Positions 17,648-27,728 of a stretch of 64,000 nucleotides of DNA are shown here, piece after piece (the stretch's first letter is position 1; every line of letters begins with the position of its first letter). The stretch is from assembly GCF_020400605.1 (NCBI RefSeq), contig NZ_JAINRD010000001.1, forward strand, positions 310,001-374,000. Reading direction: 5' to 3'. The notes under the pieces were generated by a model that was given only the letters and a program-made list of their open reading frames with translations, had not been told where the DNA came from and made no database searches. A program made the translations under genes and the position numbers. Source of the DNA: Streptomyces aculeolatus (lineage in GTDB: Bacteria; Actinomycetota; Actinomycetes; Streptomycetales; Streptomycetaceae).

Positions 17648-19322
17648 CCCGTTCTCCTCCGTACGCGCCAAGGCCGCGGTCGGCGCGACGGCCGTCGTCG
17701 CCCTGGCGCTCGTCGCCGCGGGCGTCGCCGTGCTGCTCGTACTCCGCTCCAACCTCCAGGACCAGGCCGCCCTGCAGGCCGAGGTCAACGCCCGCCGCAC
17801 CGCCACGGAGCTGAGCAACGGCGTTCCGCTCGAAGACCTCGACCTCCCCGGCGACAACCCCGTGGTCGTACGCGACGACAACGACGGCATCGTGCTCGCC
17901 AGTGAGGACCTCGGCCGCATCACCGGCGCCGGCGGCCCCGCCACCACGCCGCCGCCGGAGACCCGGGGGGAGAGCCCGACACCGCAGACGCCGACCCCGA
18001 CGCCGACACCGAGCCGCACGGGGGACTCGGACGACTCGGATGATTCGGGCGATTCCGGGGACTCGGGGGACGACAAGGGCGGGGAGCGCGACGACGACGC
18101 GGACGATGACGCCGACGAGGCCGATGACGCCGACGACGACTCCTCGGACGACTCCTCGGACGACTCCTCGGACGACTCCGCCGACGACTCGAACTCCGAC
18201 GACTCCGGGGACGACGACCCGGCGCCGCGCCGCGGCGAGGTCGAGGACTCGCCGGAAGGCTCCGACGGCACGGCCGTACTCGACGGCGAACGCGCCGACT
18301 ACCGCTTCGCCGGCCTCAAGGTCACCTCCCCCGAGGGCCGGACCTACACCGTCTGGGCCGGCGTCCCCCTCGACACCGAGCAGAACGCCGTCGGCACCGC
18401 CGGCCGCGCCATGCTCGCCGGGCTGCTGCCGCTGCTCGCCGTCGTGGGCGGCGTGACCTGGCTGGTCACGCGGCGCGCGCTGCGGCCGGTCGAGGGCATC
18501 CGCGGCGAGATGGCCGCGATCACCGCGTCCACGGACCTGTCCCGCCGGGTGCCCGAGCCGGCCACGCGCGACGAGGTCGCCCGGCTGGCCCGTACCACCA
18601 ACGAGACCCTGACCGCGCTGGAGGAGTCCGTCGAACGCCAGCGCCGCTTCGTCGCCGACGCCTCCCACGAACTGCGCAGCCCCATCGCCTCGCTCCGCAC
18701 CCAGCTGGAGGTCGCCGCCGCCCACCCCGAACTCCTCGACCTCGACGGCGCGGTGGCGGACACCGTGCGGCTCCAGCACCTCGCCGCCGACCTGCTGCTG
18801 CTGGCCCGGCTGGACGCCGGGGAGGAGCCCGCGGGCAAGCCGGTCGCGCTGGGCGCGCTGGTGCGGAAGGACGTGGAGCGCCGGAACGCGGAGGGCGGTA
18901 TCGGTGGCGCCGAGGGGCCCGAGGGCCGGGTGGCGGTCGTGGCCGGGGAACTGGCGGACGCCACGGTGTCCGGCTCGCGAAGCCAACTGGAGCGCGTCCT
19001 CGGCAACCTGCTGGACAACGCGGCACGGCACGCCGCCGGGCGGGTCGACGTCCGGGTGCGCCGCGAGGGTGCGTGGGCGGTGCTGGAGGTCGCGGACGAC
19101 GGCGCGGGGGTGCCGCCGGCGGACCGGGAGCGGATCTTCGAACGGTTCGTCCGCCTCGACGACGCGCGCAGCCGCGACGACGGCGGCGCGGGCCTGGGCC
19201 TGGCGATCGTCCGGGACGTGGTCGTACGCCACGGGGGGACGATCGGCGTCGCCGAGGCACTGGGCGGCGGGGCGCTGTTCACGGTGCGGCTGCCGCTGAG
19301 CGGGTCGACGGAGGGCGAGTAA
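17640..19322 (+). CDS. Sensor histidine kinase with acidic extracellular insert
   Basis: This 560-residue kinase has TM1 (about 13-37), an extracytoplasmic sensor of about 220 residues, TM2 (about 258-280), HAMP, HisKA with His343 in 'DASHELRSPIAS', and HATPase ('LGNLLDNAARHA', 'DDGAGVP', 'GAGLGLAIV'). Residues about 128-195 of the sensor are an almost pure Asp/Ser tract (DDSSDD-type repeats), unusual for a kinase and matching the Asp-rich divergent PepSY protein. The GTG start overlaps the regulator gene by 8 bases. An acidic outer domain would fit cation or cationic-peptide sensing, which is inference. Confidence 0.9.
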
Positions 19323-19339
19323 CGGCTAACGGCTAGCAG

Positions 19340-19377
19340 ATGACGGCTGACGGATTTCAAAATCTGTCAGCCGTCAT
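19340..19377. terminator. Strong bidirectional hairpin
   Basis: A 12-bp perfect stem ATGACGGCTGAC/GTCAGCCGTCAT is extended by an inner GATTT/AAATC stem. It sits between the kinase gene and the convergent aminopeptidase gene. Confidence 0.85.
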
Positions 19378-19490
19378 TGCCCGGGCCGCGGGGGAATTCG
19401 TGCAAACCTTCCGCGCCCGCCCTGCGTCTTCTCCAGTGCACCGGCCGGTGTCCGCCCGTACGCACCGGCCGGTGCTCCGCTCCGCGTACG

Positions 19491-21077
19491 TCAGGGACGC
19501 AGGCGCGCCATCCACGCCTCGACCTCGTCCGCCTGCCGCGGCAGCTGATCCGACAGGTTCCGGCGCCCGTCCTCCGTCACCAGGATGTCGTCCTCGATCC
19601 GCACCCCGATGCCCCGGTACTCCTCCGGCACCGTCAGGTCGTCGGACTGGAAGTACAGCCCCGGCTCCACCGTCAGGCACATCCCCGTCCGCAGCGTGCC
19701 GCCCACGTACTCCTCGGTGCGGGCCGCGGCACAGTCGTGGACGTCGATGCCGAGCATGTGCCCGGTGCCGTGCAGGGTCCAGCGCCGCTGGAGGCCCAGC
19801 TCCAGCACCTTGTCCACGTCCTCGACCTGCAGCAGCCCCCACTCGATGAGCCGCGCCGCCAGCACCCGCTGCGCCGCGTCGTGGAAGTCGCGGTACGCCG
19901 CGCCCGGCCGGACGGCGGCGATGCCCGCCTCCTGCGCGTCGTAGACGGCGTCGTAGATCCGCCGCTGCAGCGGCGTGAACGTGCCGTCGATGGGCAGCGT
20001 GCGGGTGACGTCGGCGGTGTAGAGGTTGCGGGTCTCGACGCCGGCGTCGAGGAGGAGCAGGTCGCCGGAGCGGACGGCGCCGTCGTTGCGCACCCAGTGC
20101 AGAGTGGTGGCGTGCGGGCCCGCGGCGCAGATGGAGCTGTAGCCGACGTCGTTGCCCTCGACGCGGGCGCGGAGGAAGAACGTGCCCTCGATGTAGCGCT
20201 CGCTGGTGGCCTCGGCCCGGTCGAGGACTTTCACGACGTCTTCGAAGCCGCGCGCGGTCGACTCGCAGGCGTACTCCATTTCCGCGATCTCGAACTCGTC
20301 CTTGACGAGCCGCATCTCGGAGAGGAAGACGCGGAATTCCTCGTCCCGCTCCGCGGTGACCTTGTCGACGAGCGCTTTGTCGACGGCCGCGTCGTAGCCG
20401 CGCAGCAGCCGTACGGGCCCGGTGGCCTCCGCCAGGTGCTCGGTCAGCTTGCGTACGTCCTTGACGGGCAGGCCGAGCAGTTTCTCGTTCTCGGTGAGGC
20501 TGTTGCGCCGGCCGACCCACAGCTCGCCCTGGCCGGAGAGCCAGAACTCGCCGTTGGTGCGGTCGGAGCGCGGCAGCAGGTACGCGGTCGCCTCGTGGCC
20601 CAGCTTGCCGTCGCCGGTGGTGACGGGCTCCAGGACGAGCACGCCGTCTTCGGTCCGGTCGCCGGTCAGGTAGGCGTAGTCGGAGGAGGGCCGGAAGGGG
20701 TACTCGGTGTCGTTGGCCCGCACCTTGAGGTTGCCGGCGGGGACGACGAGGCGTTCGCCGGGGAAGCGGGCGGAGAGCGCGGCGCGGCGGTCGGCGGCGA
20801 ACCCGGCCTGCGGGACGGGCTCCAGGTCGTGGCGCTCGGTGTCGGCCCAGCCGGACTTCATGTTCTCGGCGAGTTCGTCGGAGAGGCCGCCGTAGAGGCC
20901 GTTCTTGCGCTGCTTGACGGGCTTGTCCCCGGTGTCCCCCGTGTCCTCGGTGCCTTCCGCGCCGTCGGTGTCCTCCGCGCCTCCGGCGCCTTCCGCGATC
21001 TCCCCGGGCGGGGTCTGCCCGGGTCCCGCGGTCTCCGCGGTCTCGGGCGTCCGGGTCTGCGGCTGCTCCTCGGTCAC
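19491..21077 (-). CDS. pepP: Aminopeptidase P (Xaa-Pro aminopeptidase, M24B)
   Basis: The enzyme removes N-terminal residues preceding proline. The 528-residue protein has a Glu/Thr/Gly-rich extension (1-60), an N-terminal creatinase-like domain and a C-terminal pita-bread domain with all five metal ligands: Asp in 'LLLLDAGVE', Asp in 'TADVTRTLPI', His in 'GTGHMLGIDVHD', Glu in 'TVEPGLYF' and Glu in 'GVRIEDDILV'. It is presumably cytoplasmic with two Mn/Zn ions. The disordered acidic extension is found in streptomycete homologues and is not a signal peptide. Confidence 0.92.
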   Translation of the reverse strand: MTEEQPQTRTPETAETAGPGQTPPGEIAEGAGGAEDTDGAEGTEDTGDTGDKPVKQRKNGLYGGLSDELAENMKSGWADTERHDLEPVPQAGFAADRRAALSARFPGERLVVPAGNLKVRANDTEYPFRPSSDYAYLTGDRTEDGVLVLEPVTTGDGKLGHEATAYLLPRSDRTNGEFWLSGQGELWVGRRNSLTENEKLLGLPVKDVRKLTEHLAEATGPVRLLRGYDAAVDKALVDKVTAERDEEFRVFLSEMRLVKDEFEIAEMEYACESTARGFEDVVKVLDRAEATSERYIEGTFFLRARVEGNDVGYSSICAAGPHATTLHWVRNDGAVRSGDLLLLDAGVETRNLYTADVTRTLPIDGTFTPLQRRIYDAVYDAQEAGIAAVRPGAAYRDFHDAAQRVLAARLIEWGLLQVEDVDKVLELGLQRRWTLHGTGHMLGIDVHDCAAARTEEYVGGTLRTGMCLTVEPGLYFQSDDLTVPEEYRGIGVRIEDDILVTEDGRRNLSDQLPRQADEVEAWMARLRP

Positions 21078-21215
21078 GGCTTCCTCCTCTGCGATGCGTC
21101 GGCCGCCTCCAGCGTACGGCCGGGGGCGCGCCTCGAAGACCCCGCGAGCAGTGACGTTTCGAACGACACCGGGCGCGGCGCGGGCGCGGCGGCGCGCGGC
21201 AGCGGCCGGGTGCGG

Positions 21216-22985
21216 TCAGCCGGTGAGCTGTACGGCGAGCAGGACGACGTCCTCGGGGTGGCCGGCGCCGTCGTCGGGGCCGGGGGGCAGCAGGCGGGCG
21301 AGGACGTGGTCGGTGAGCGCTTCGGGGTCGTCGCGTACGGGTGCGGGGGCGGTGGCGGCGGCGTGGTGGAGGCGGGCCATGGCCTGGTCGGTGGGCCGGC
21401 CGGTGCGGTGGAGGAGGCCGTCGGTGTAGAGGAGGACGGTTTCTCCTGGTGCCGGGTCGATGGTGACGCTGGGCGCTTCCCAGCAGGTCAGCATGCCCAG
21501 CGGCGCGGACAGGGTGGTCTCGGCGTACTCGGTGCGCCAGGGGCCGGTGACGAGCGGCGGGCAGTGTCCCGCGCCGGCGACGACGATGCTGCGGCGGCCG
21601 GGCGGCGCGTACGCGAAGAGGGCGGTGGCGCGGCGTCCGGGTTCGGTGAGGCGCATGAGGAGTTCGAGGTCGGAGAGGACGGCGACGGGGTCCTCGCCCT
21701 CCATGACGGCGTACGCGCGCAGCCCGGCGCGCAGTTGGCCCATGGCGGCGACGGCCGCGGGTCCGCCGCCGCCGGCGGAGCCGACGGCGAGGCCGAGGGC
21801 GCCGTCGGGGAGGGGGAGGACGTCGTAGAAGTCGCCGCCGCCGAGGGGTCCGGTGCGGTGCCGGACGGCGACGCGGGCGCCGGGGACGCGGGGGAGGCGG
21901 GCGGGGAGGAGCGCGGTGCGTACGCCGTCGGCGGCGGTGCGGGCGCGGGAGAGGTCGAGGAGGCGGGCGAGGTGGTCGCCGGCGTGGCGGGCGTAGAGGC
22001 CGGCGATGCGGCGTTGCCGGTCGGTGGGGCGGGCGGGCCCGTCGTAGAGCCATTCGACGGCGCCGAGGAGCGCGGGGGGCGGGGCGCCGGAGCCGTGGGC
22101 GTGTCCGGCGGGTGGTGCGGGTGGCGCGGGGCGGGGTGTCTCCGGGTGTACGGGGCCGGAGGGGCCCCCGGGCACGGGGCCGCCCACGTGCCCGGGGCCG
22201 GGCGCGTGGGCGGGAGCGGGGACGGGCATGGCGGCGGCGGGACCTCCGGGCACGGCGCCGGGGGTGGTGTGGTGGTGTCCGGGGTGTCCGGTTCCCGCCT
22301 GGCCCGGTTGTGCCATACCGCCGTGGTGCGGCTGTCCCGGTCCCGGGCGCTCCGGTCCTGCCTGCGGGCCCGCGGCGGGCCATGTGCCGCCGCCCGGGCG
22401 GGCCGCGGGCTGCGCCGCGGCGGGCCCCGCGGGCGCCGTCCCCGGGCCCGTCGGCGCGCCGGTGCCGGGGGCTGCCGCCGGGTCCGTCGCGGTGAGCGGG
22501 ACGGCGTAGCCGGCGGCGTAGCCGAGGCGCATGGCGACGTCGAGGTGGCGGGGGTGGAGGCCGGGTTCGGCGGCGAGGTCGGGGCGGCAGACGTCGGCGG
22601 GGCGGGTGGCGGCGGGGGCGTCGAGGATGCGCCCGTACGACGTGGACGCGCGTGGCACGGTCTCCATGGCGCCGAGGTCGGCGGCGCCGATGCCGTAGCC
22701 GACGCGGGCGTCGGGGCCGCGGCCGTCGGCGGGTTGCAGGACGGCGAAGCCGCGGCGTGCGCCGACGAGTTCCGCGCCGGCGCGGAGGATCTCGTGGAGC
22801 GCCTGTGCCAACTCGGTGGTGCGGGCGAGGCGTCCGGTCAGCTCGTGGAGTGCGGTGAGGTCGTCGGCCCAGGCGGAGAGGCGGTCGTAGGACGCCGCGG
22901 GGGACTCGGCGGGGTGGGCGATCGCGGGTCGCAGCAGCCGCTGTAGCTCAATTCCGGCCACATTCGGGAACGGTGGGGTGCTCAC
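21216..22985 (-). CDS. GAF-SpoIIE PP2C-type phosphatase
   Basis: This is a serine/threonine phosphatase of the SpoIIE/RsbU type that usually dephosphorylates anti-anti-sigma factors. A GAF-like sensor (residues about 35-165, 'ELVGARRGFAVLQPADG') is followed by a Gly/Pro/His-rich linker (about 170-330) and the PP2C domain (about 370-588; 'VRHRTGPLGGGDFYDVLPL', 'LLYTDGLLHRTGR', 'HPEDVVLLAVQ'). The GTG at 22985 is preferred over the upstream open frame because codon composition becomes typical there; an ATG at 23099 is an alternative. It is divergent from the primase-like gene. Confidence 0.82.
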   Translation of the reverse strand: MSTPPFPNVAGIELQRLLRPAIAHPAESPAASYDRLSAWADDLTALHELTGRLARTTELAQALHEILRAGAELVGARRGFAVLQPADGRGPDARVGYGIGAADLGAMETVPRASTSYGRILDAPAATRPADVCRPDLAAEPGLHPRHLDVAMRLGYAAGYAVPLTATDPAAAPGTGAPTGPGTAPAGPAAAQPAARPGGGTWPAAGPQAGPERPGPGQPHHGGMAQPGQAGTGHPGHHHTTPGAVPGGPAAAMPVPAPAHAPGPGHVGGPVPGGPSGPVHPETPRPAPPAPPAGHAHGSGAPPPALLGAVEWLYDGPARPTDRQRRIAGLYARHAGDHLARLLDLSRARTAADGVRTALLPARLPRVPGARVAVRHRTGPLGGGDFYDVLPLPDGALGLAVGSAGGGGPAAVAAMGQLRAGLRAYAVMEGEDPVAVLSDLELLMRLTEPGRRATALFAYAPPGRRSIVVAGAGHCPPLVTGPWRTEYAETTLSAPLGMLTCWEAPSVTIDPAPGETVLLYTDGLLHRTGRPTDQAMARLHHAAATAPAPVRDDPEALTDHVLARLLPPGPDDGAGHPEDVVLLAVQLTG

Positions 22986-23495
22986 CGTCGGCGGCTTTCG
23001 CGCAGCGGTTCCGCACTCGCGGCCCGCGCTCCGGCCTGGCCCGTCCGTACGGGCCTGACCGGCACAGGCATCGCGCTCAACAGCATCGCGGACCCCCATC
23101 TCGTGCTGTACCACTCCCAATAGATCCACATTTACACGGACTGGTGATGCGATGTCCAGTGTTGTCGGCCCGGGCATGGTGGTGTCCGCGGGGCATCTGT
23201 GTTTGGCTGAAAATCGATGGGTGCTCTGTTCAATTGCGGTCGACTGGATTTCGACACGGAGGTCCCCACACAAGCCGGCAACGGCAGGAACCCGCCCAGG
23301 CGGCAGTGCGTCCTACAGAACAGAGCCCGGGCCCCGCCCACGCGTGGCGCGCCATCGCAACGACCGATGCACGCACCCGACGCACCGAAGCAGCGCACCG
23401 ACGCAGCACAGACACCGCACCGAGACCGCAGTGACTGTATGACCTCGCAAGGTGATCGGCCAGCAGACCCTGGTGCCACGGAAGGATGAGCGCTT
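22986..23495. other. Divergent promoter region, 510 bases
   Basis: The gap between the phosphatase gene and the primase-like gene is less GC-rich than its neighbours, especially 23100-23260, and must hold both promoters. A 16-codon open frame (23439-23489) sits just upstream of the primase-like gene. I see no RNA gene or mobile element in it. Confidence 0.5.
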
Positions 23496-24218
23496 ATGCG
23501 CGAATATCCCGGAAAGCGGCGCAGGCGTAACGGGCAGCGGGCGCTGCCTGACGCGGCGCTGACGTTCGCTTCGCAGTGGCAGTGGCCCGTCGTACCCGGA
23601 GCGGGCCTGGAACCGCAGCGGCGCAGCAGCCGGCGGGACCGCACGCACGACCTGACGCAGGACCGCACGCGCGAGCCGGCCCGGCCGCGTGAGTGCGAAT
23701 GCGCCTGTCCCTACCCGGAGTGCGCCGCACCCGGGGCGCATCCCTACGATCCCGGCGTGCTCGCCGCGACCACGGACCCGCGCATGGTCCGCTGGTGGTG
23801 GGAGCAGCAGCCGGACGCGCCGGTGCTGCTCGCCACGGGCGGCTTCGCGCCGAGCGCGGTGAGCCTGCCGGCGGTGACCGCGGCGCAGGCGCTGACCCGG
23901 CTGGACCGGCTCGGTGTCCGTACGGGCCCGGTGGTGGCCACGCCGGAGCGCTGGGCGCTGCTCGTGGCCAGCTACGGCTACGAGGAGCTGGGCGAGCTGC
24001 TCGGCGAGCACGGCTGGGTGCCGGCGTCGCTGGGCTTCCACGGCGAGGGCGGCTATCTGGCGCTGCCGCCGTCGGAGACGGGCGCCGGGCGGGTCCGCTG
24101 GGAGCGGGCGCCGCGGCCGCACGGCAGGGCGCCGTGGCTGCCGCCGGTGGCGTCGGTGGTCGGCGTGCTCGTGGAGGCGGTGGCGGCGGCTCCGGGCGGC
24201 GGCAGGTTCGTCGGCTGA
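23496..24218 (+). CDS. Prim-Pol-like (bifunctional DNA primase/polymerase N-terminal) protein
   Basis: GGAAGGA precedes the ATG and the product has 240 residues. It resembles the N-terminal primase/polymerase domain (Prim-Pol) seen as short chromosomal proteins in Streptomyces: a basic start, an 'ALTFASQWQWPVVPG' helix-strand, a cysteine cluster 'CECACPYPECAAPGAHP', and 'PRMVRWWWEQQPDAPVLLATG'. The catalytic Asp pair (DxD) of true primases is not evident, so polymerase activity is doubtful. It is not linked to replication genes or a mobile element here. Confidence 0.75.
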   Translation: MREYPGKRRRRNGQRALPDAALTFASQWQWPVVPGAGLEPQRRSSRRDRTHDLTQDRTREPARPRECECACPYPECAAPGAHPYDPGVLAATTDPRMVRWWWEQQPDAPVLLATGGFAPSAVSLPAVTAAQALTRLDRLGVRTGPVVATPERWALLVASYGYEELGELLGEHGWVPASLGFHGEGGYLALPPSETGAGRVRWERAPRPHGRAPWLPPVASVVGVLVEAVAAAPGGGRFVG

Positions 24219-24444
24219 GGCCCTAGAGCCACCCCGGGCCGAGCAGGGCCACGCAGAGCGACGGGCGTCCCGCGTATGCACGCGGGGCGCCCGTGGGCGT
24301 GCGGTGGCGGTCGGGCGGTGCGTACGGGCAGGTGTGCCGCTCAAGCGGTCCGTAGTGGCGCCTGTACGCCGTGTTCCACCTAATTGGCTCTGTGCCGCAT
24401 GAACCCGGGCTTCGCGGTGCCGCGTGAAATTCCATTAAAGGCGG

Positions 24445-24472
24445 GCGGCCGGGCATGTAAAGACCCGGCCGC
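24445..24472. terminator. 9-bp GCGGCCGGG stem-loop
   Basis: GCGGCCGGG (24445-24453) and CCCGGCCGC (24464-24472) pair around a 10-base loop in the 381-base gap between convergent genes, serving the primase-like gene. Confidence 0.7.
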
Positions 24473-24576
24473 TGGCGACGGGGGATGCACCAGCGACCGG
24501 GCTACAAGCGACGGTAACAACACTTTGGCGTTTCGCAAATTCGAACGTCGTAATTCCCGTCAAATGATGGACCCGT

Positions 24577-24592
24577 CATACCGCACGGTATG
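24577..24592. terminator. Short perfect palindrome CATACCG-N2-CGGTATG
   Basis: The 7-bp arms lie 8 bases beyond the stop of the minus-strand SEC-C gene, in locally AT-richer DNA, and could act as its terminator. Confidence 0.45.
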
Positions 24593-24599
24593 CAGGTGA

Positions 24600-25577
24600 T
24601 CAGCTCAGCGTCACCTGGCGGTTGGCGAGTCCGCCGCGGGCCTTGCGTTCGGTACCTGTCAGCGGCTCGGTGACGGCCAGCGCCTCCGCCAGCCGTTCCC
24701 CGAACTCGGCCGCGGGCTTCTCGCAGTCCTCCGCCGTCATCGACGACGGCAGGTCCCACACCGGCACCACGAGGCCGTGGGCGCGGAACGAGCCGACGAG
24801 GCGGGTGTCCTCCGCGAGCGCGGAGGTGCCCGCTGCGTGCAGCCGGGCGAGAGCGTCGAGGAGCTTCTCCTCGGGGTGGGGCATGACCCAGCGCAGGTGG
24901 TTCTTCTCCGGCGCCTCGCACCAGTACGCGGCCTCCACGCCGCCGAGGCGGGCGGTGGGGATGGCGGCGGCGTTGGCGCGTTCGAGGGAGGCGGCGACCT
25001 CGCCGGAGGCCGACTCGGCGTCGTCGATCCAGAACTCGAACCCGTCGTGCACCACGGGCTCCAGCGCCGCGGAGGTGTCGAGGAGGTCCTGGAGCCGCGG
25101 CCCGTCGCCGGTGCCGGTGGGCGCGGCGGGTTCGACGGGGGAGCCGGGCGTGGCGGTCAGCGCGCGCTGCAGTACGTCGGCGAGGTCGCGGCTGATGTCG
25201 CCGGAGGCGGTGTCGTTCTGCAGCCCGAGGAGCACGGTGCCGTCGTCGCGGCGGAGCGCGGGCCAGGCCATGGGGAGCACGGTCGCCAGGGTCAGCGACG
25301 GCACGTCGTCGGGGAGGCCGGCGGCGAGGGTGAGCGACGCGGTGCCGGCGGGGACGAGTTCGCGCAGCGCCACCCAGTCGCACTCGCCCGGCAGCCCCTC
25401 GAAGGGCCGGCGGACCAGCTCGGTGACGGCCTGCGCGGCGGCGCGGCCGTGGCATGCCTTGTACCGCCGGCCGGAGCCGCACGGGCAGGGCTCGCGCGCG
25501 CCGACGACGGGGATGTCGCCGTCGGGCACGGCGGCGGGCTGGGATGCCTTCGTACGGGGGCGGCGCTTCTTCGCCAT
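24600..25577 (-). CDS. SEC-C zinc-motif protein (DUF5926-like)
   Basis: The 325-residue product starts with a lysine-rich segment (MAKKRRPRTKAS) followed by a SEC-C motif 'REPCPCGSGRRYKACHG' (residues about 28-45), the zinc-binding module also found at the SecA C-terminus. The rest is an uncharacterised actinobacterial domain ('LPMAWPALRRDDGTVLLGLQND', 'FEFWIDD', 'YWCEAPEKNHLRWVMPHPEEKLLDALARLH'). The first in-frame Met upstream (25613) would add 12 residues; 25577 fits the basic N-terminus of relatives. Function is unknown; a ribosome or chaperone link is only suggested by the motif. Confidence 0.82.
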   Translation of the reverse strand: MAKKRRPRTKASQPAAVPDGDIPVVGAREPCPCGSGRRYKACHGRAAAQAVTELVRRPFEGLPGECDWVALRELVPAGTASLTLAAGLPDDVPSLTLATVLPMAWPALRRDDGTVLLGLQNDTASGDISRDLADVLQRALTATPGSPVEPAAPTGTGDGPRLQDLLDTSAALEPVVHDGFEFWIDDAESASGEVAASLERANAAAIPTARLGGVEAAYWCEAPEKNHLRWVMPHPEEKLLDALARLHAAGTSALAEDTRLVGSFRAHGLVVPVWDLPSSMTAEDCEKPAAEFGERLAEALAVTEPLTGTERKARGGLANRQVTLS

Positions 25578-25802
25578 GGCTGGAATGCTCCGTTCGGGCG
25601 CGGATCGTGTCACGTACGGACGGTGTCACGTACCGCCGGAGCCTAGTCCCAGCGCGGGGTGTACGGGCCCGGTGCCCGCCTTCGGCGGCGTACCCGGTTG
25701 CCGGCCGGGCCGCCGGCGGGGCGGGCAACCGGGGCGCCCGTGCGGCGGCCCGGAGGTGGTCAGCGGGGTGCGGGCGGTTCCGCGGCCGGTTCCGCCGGCG
25801 GT

Positions 25803-26387
25803 TCAGTGGCCGGGCAGGGACGCCCAGACCGTGACCTCGCCGAGAGGGCCGGCGTCGTAGCGCACGCCCCAGTCGCAGGCGAGGGAGGAGATGATGGCCA
25901 GCCCGCGGCCGCCCTTGGCGGTGACCGAGGGTGTGGCGGGAAGTGGTCGGGTGGGGCCGCCACCGTCCGTGACGGCGACGGTGACGCGGCCGTCCGGATC
26001 GACGTGCCAGTCGGCGCGTACGCGCGTGTCCCCGGTACCGGGGCCCGCGGCCGCGGGCGCCTCCTCGCGGCCCGGGGCGGCGGCGGGTGCGGCCTCGGTG
26101 CCTGGTGCCCGGTCCGGGCCGGGGCCGGCGGCGGGCCGGGCGTCCGGGCGGGCGGGTACGAGCACTTCGGCGTCCGCGGTCGCCGCGGCCGTGGCCAGCG
26201 GCCTGGCGTGCCTGCACGCGTTGCTGAGCAGCTCGGACAGGACGAGGACGGCGTCGTCGACGGTCGTCTCCGCAGTGCCGCGGGCGCGCAGGTCGGCGCG
26301 CAGGCGGCGGCGCGCCAGCCCCACTCCGTCCGGGCCGTGGGGAACGGCCATGGACGAAGCCGGCGCCTGCTGTGCCACCACGAACAT
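25803..26387 (-). CDS. Anti-sigma-type ATP-binding protein (HATPase_c_2)
   Basis: The 194-residue protein has the GHKL ATP-binding signatures of RsbW/SpoIIAB-like kinases: N-box 'LVLSELLSNACRHARPL', 'VTDGGGPTRPL' and 'TAKGGRGLAIISSLACDWG'. A Pro/Ala-rich insert (residues about 75-125) separates the N-box from the G1 box. Such proteins phosphorylate anti-anti-sigma factors or sequester sigma factors, antagonising SpoIIE-type phosphatases like the one at 21216. The ATG at 26387 follows GGGGGTGG; adjacent GTG codons upstream are alternatives. Confidence 0.82.
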   Translation of the reverse strand: MFVVAQQAPASSMAVPHGPDGVGLARRRLRADLRARGTAETTVDDAVLVLSELLSNACRHARPLATAAATADAEVLVPARPDARPAAGPGPDRAPGTEAAPAAAPGREEAPAAAGPGTGDTRVRADWHVDPDGRVTVAVTDGGGPTRPLPATPSVTAKGGRGLAIISSLACDWGVRYDAGPLGEVTVWASLPGH

Positions 26388-26527
26388 CACCACCCCCAGC
26401 GATCTCCTCGCCCCGCAACAGGGAGTCAATGCCCCCGCGGGGTGGATCGGAAACCGGCCAACCGGCGACCGTTGATGCACTCGTTACGTAACCGAACGCA
26501 GTGCGCGCGCCGCGGTACTACGCGTAG

Positions 26528-27532
26528 TCATGCATCACCGGTGGGCGGTGTGTCGTAGCCGATGCGGTCCAGCTGGGCCCGGACCTGGCGGGGGCGGTTG
26601 GTGATGAGGGCTTCGACGCCGAGGCGGGCGCACAGGGCGACGTCGTCGGGTTCGTCGACGGTCCAGACGTGCACGCGGTGGCCGGCGCGGTGCAGGCGGG
26701 CGACGTAGCCGGGGTTGGCGCGCACGATGCGCATGCTCGGCCCCGCGATGCCGACGCCGCGGGGCAGGCGGCCGTCGCGGAAGCGGGGGAGGAGGAACTG
26801 CATGAGGAAGACGGTGGGTACGGCGGGCGCGGCGGCGTGGATGCGGTGGAGGGAGCGGGCGGAGAAGCTCATCACCCGGACGAGGGAGGGTTCGTCGGTT
26901 TCCGGGTGGGGGCCGGCGGCGGTATGGGGTGCGGAGCTTTCGGCGCCGGGTTTCGCACGCCCGGTGCGCGGCCCGTTCCGGCCGGTGCGGGGGGCGCGGG
27001 GGGCGCGCGGGGCTGCCGGGCCGGCGAGGCCGAACCGGCGGAGCAGTTCGACCAGTTTCTCCTCGACCTGACCGGCCCAGCGGGTGGGGTGCTTGGTCTC
27101 GATGGCGAGCTCCACCCGGCGCCCGGCGTCGGTCACCAGCTCCAGCAGGCGTTCCAGGGTGAGTACCGAGGTACGTTCCCAGTCGGGCTCCTCCGGTGTC
27201 TCGCGCTGGCGCCTGCCCACCTCGTCGCGGCGCTCCTCGCGGGCCTTCCAGGAGCCGAAGTCGAGGGCGGCGAGGTCGGCGAGTTCCAGTGCGGAGACGG
27301 CGCCGCGGCCGTCGGAGGTACGGTTGACGCGCCTGTCGTGGACGCAGACGAGATGACCGTCGGCGGTGAGCCGTACGTCGCACTCCAGCGCGTCGGCGCC
27401 TTCCTCGATGGCCGTGCGGTACGCGGCGAGCGTGTGCTCCGGCGCCGACTCGGACGCGCCCCGGTGCGCGACGACGGCGGGCGGATCCGGCCGCGTACGC
27501 CCGTACGGCCCATCCGCGGGTGCTTGGCTCAC
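26528..27532 (-). CDS. Glycerophosphodiester phosphodiesterase
   Basis: The enzyme hydrolyses deacylated phospholipids to glycerol 3-phosphate and an alcohol. The TIM-barrel GDPD signatures are present: 'VVAHRGASESAPEHTLAAYRTAIEEGADALECDVRLTADGHLVCVHD', with catalytic His and the metal-binding Glu/Asp, then 'VELAIETKHP' and 'VHVWTVDEP'. Residues about 160-205 are a basic, Pro-rich insert not needed by the fold. There is no signal peptide. The GTG at 27532 gives 334 residues; the frame stays open upstream without typical composition. Confidence 0.9.
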   Translation of the reverse strand: MSQAPADGPYGRTRPDPPAVVAHRGASESAPEHTLAAYRTAIEEGADALECDVRLTADGHLVCVHDRRVNRTSDGRGAVSALELADLAALDFGSWKAREERRDEVGRRQRETPEEPDWERTSVLTLERLLELVTDAGRRVELAIETKHPTRWAGQVEEKLVELLRRFGLAGPAAPRAPRAPRTGRNGPRTGRAKPGAESSAPHTAAGPHPETDEPSLVRVMSFSARSLHRIHAAAPAVPTVFLMQFLLPRFRDGRLPRGVGIAGPSMRIVRANPGYVARLHRAGHRVHVWTVDEPDDVALCARLGVEALITNRPRQVRAQLDRIGYDTPPTGDA

Positions 27533-27728
27533 CGGCTCATCGTGCCACCCGGCGCGCCGGGTGGCCCGGCCCTCGTCTGCCACCCAGGGGATGCGCCGGG
27601 AATGTCCGAAGTAAAGGATGTCAGCCAAAGACCAGGTCCGGTTTACCGTCCGCTGACAAGCGGTGCGGGACCCTGATTGGGCGGGTAGGCGCAACTGGCA
27701 CCTGGCGTGAAACGTGAAGGAGAGAGCT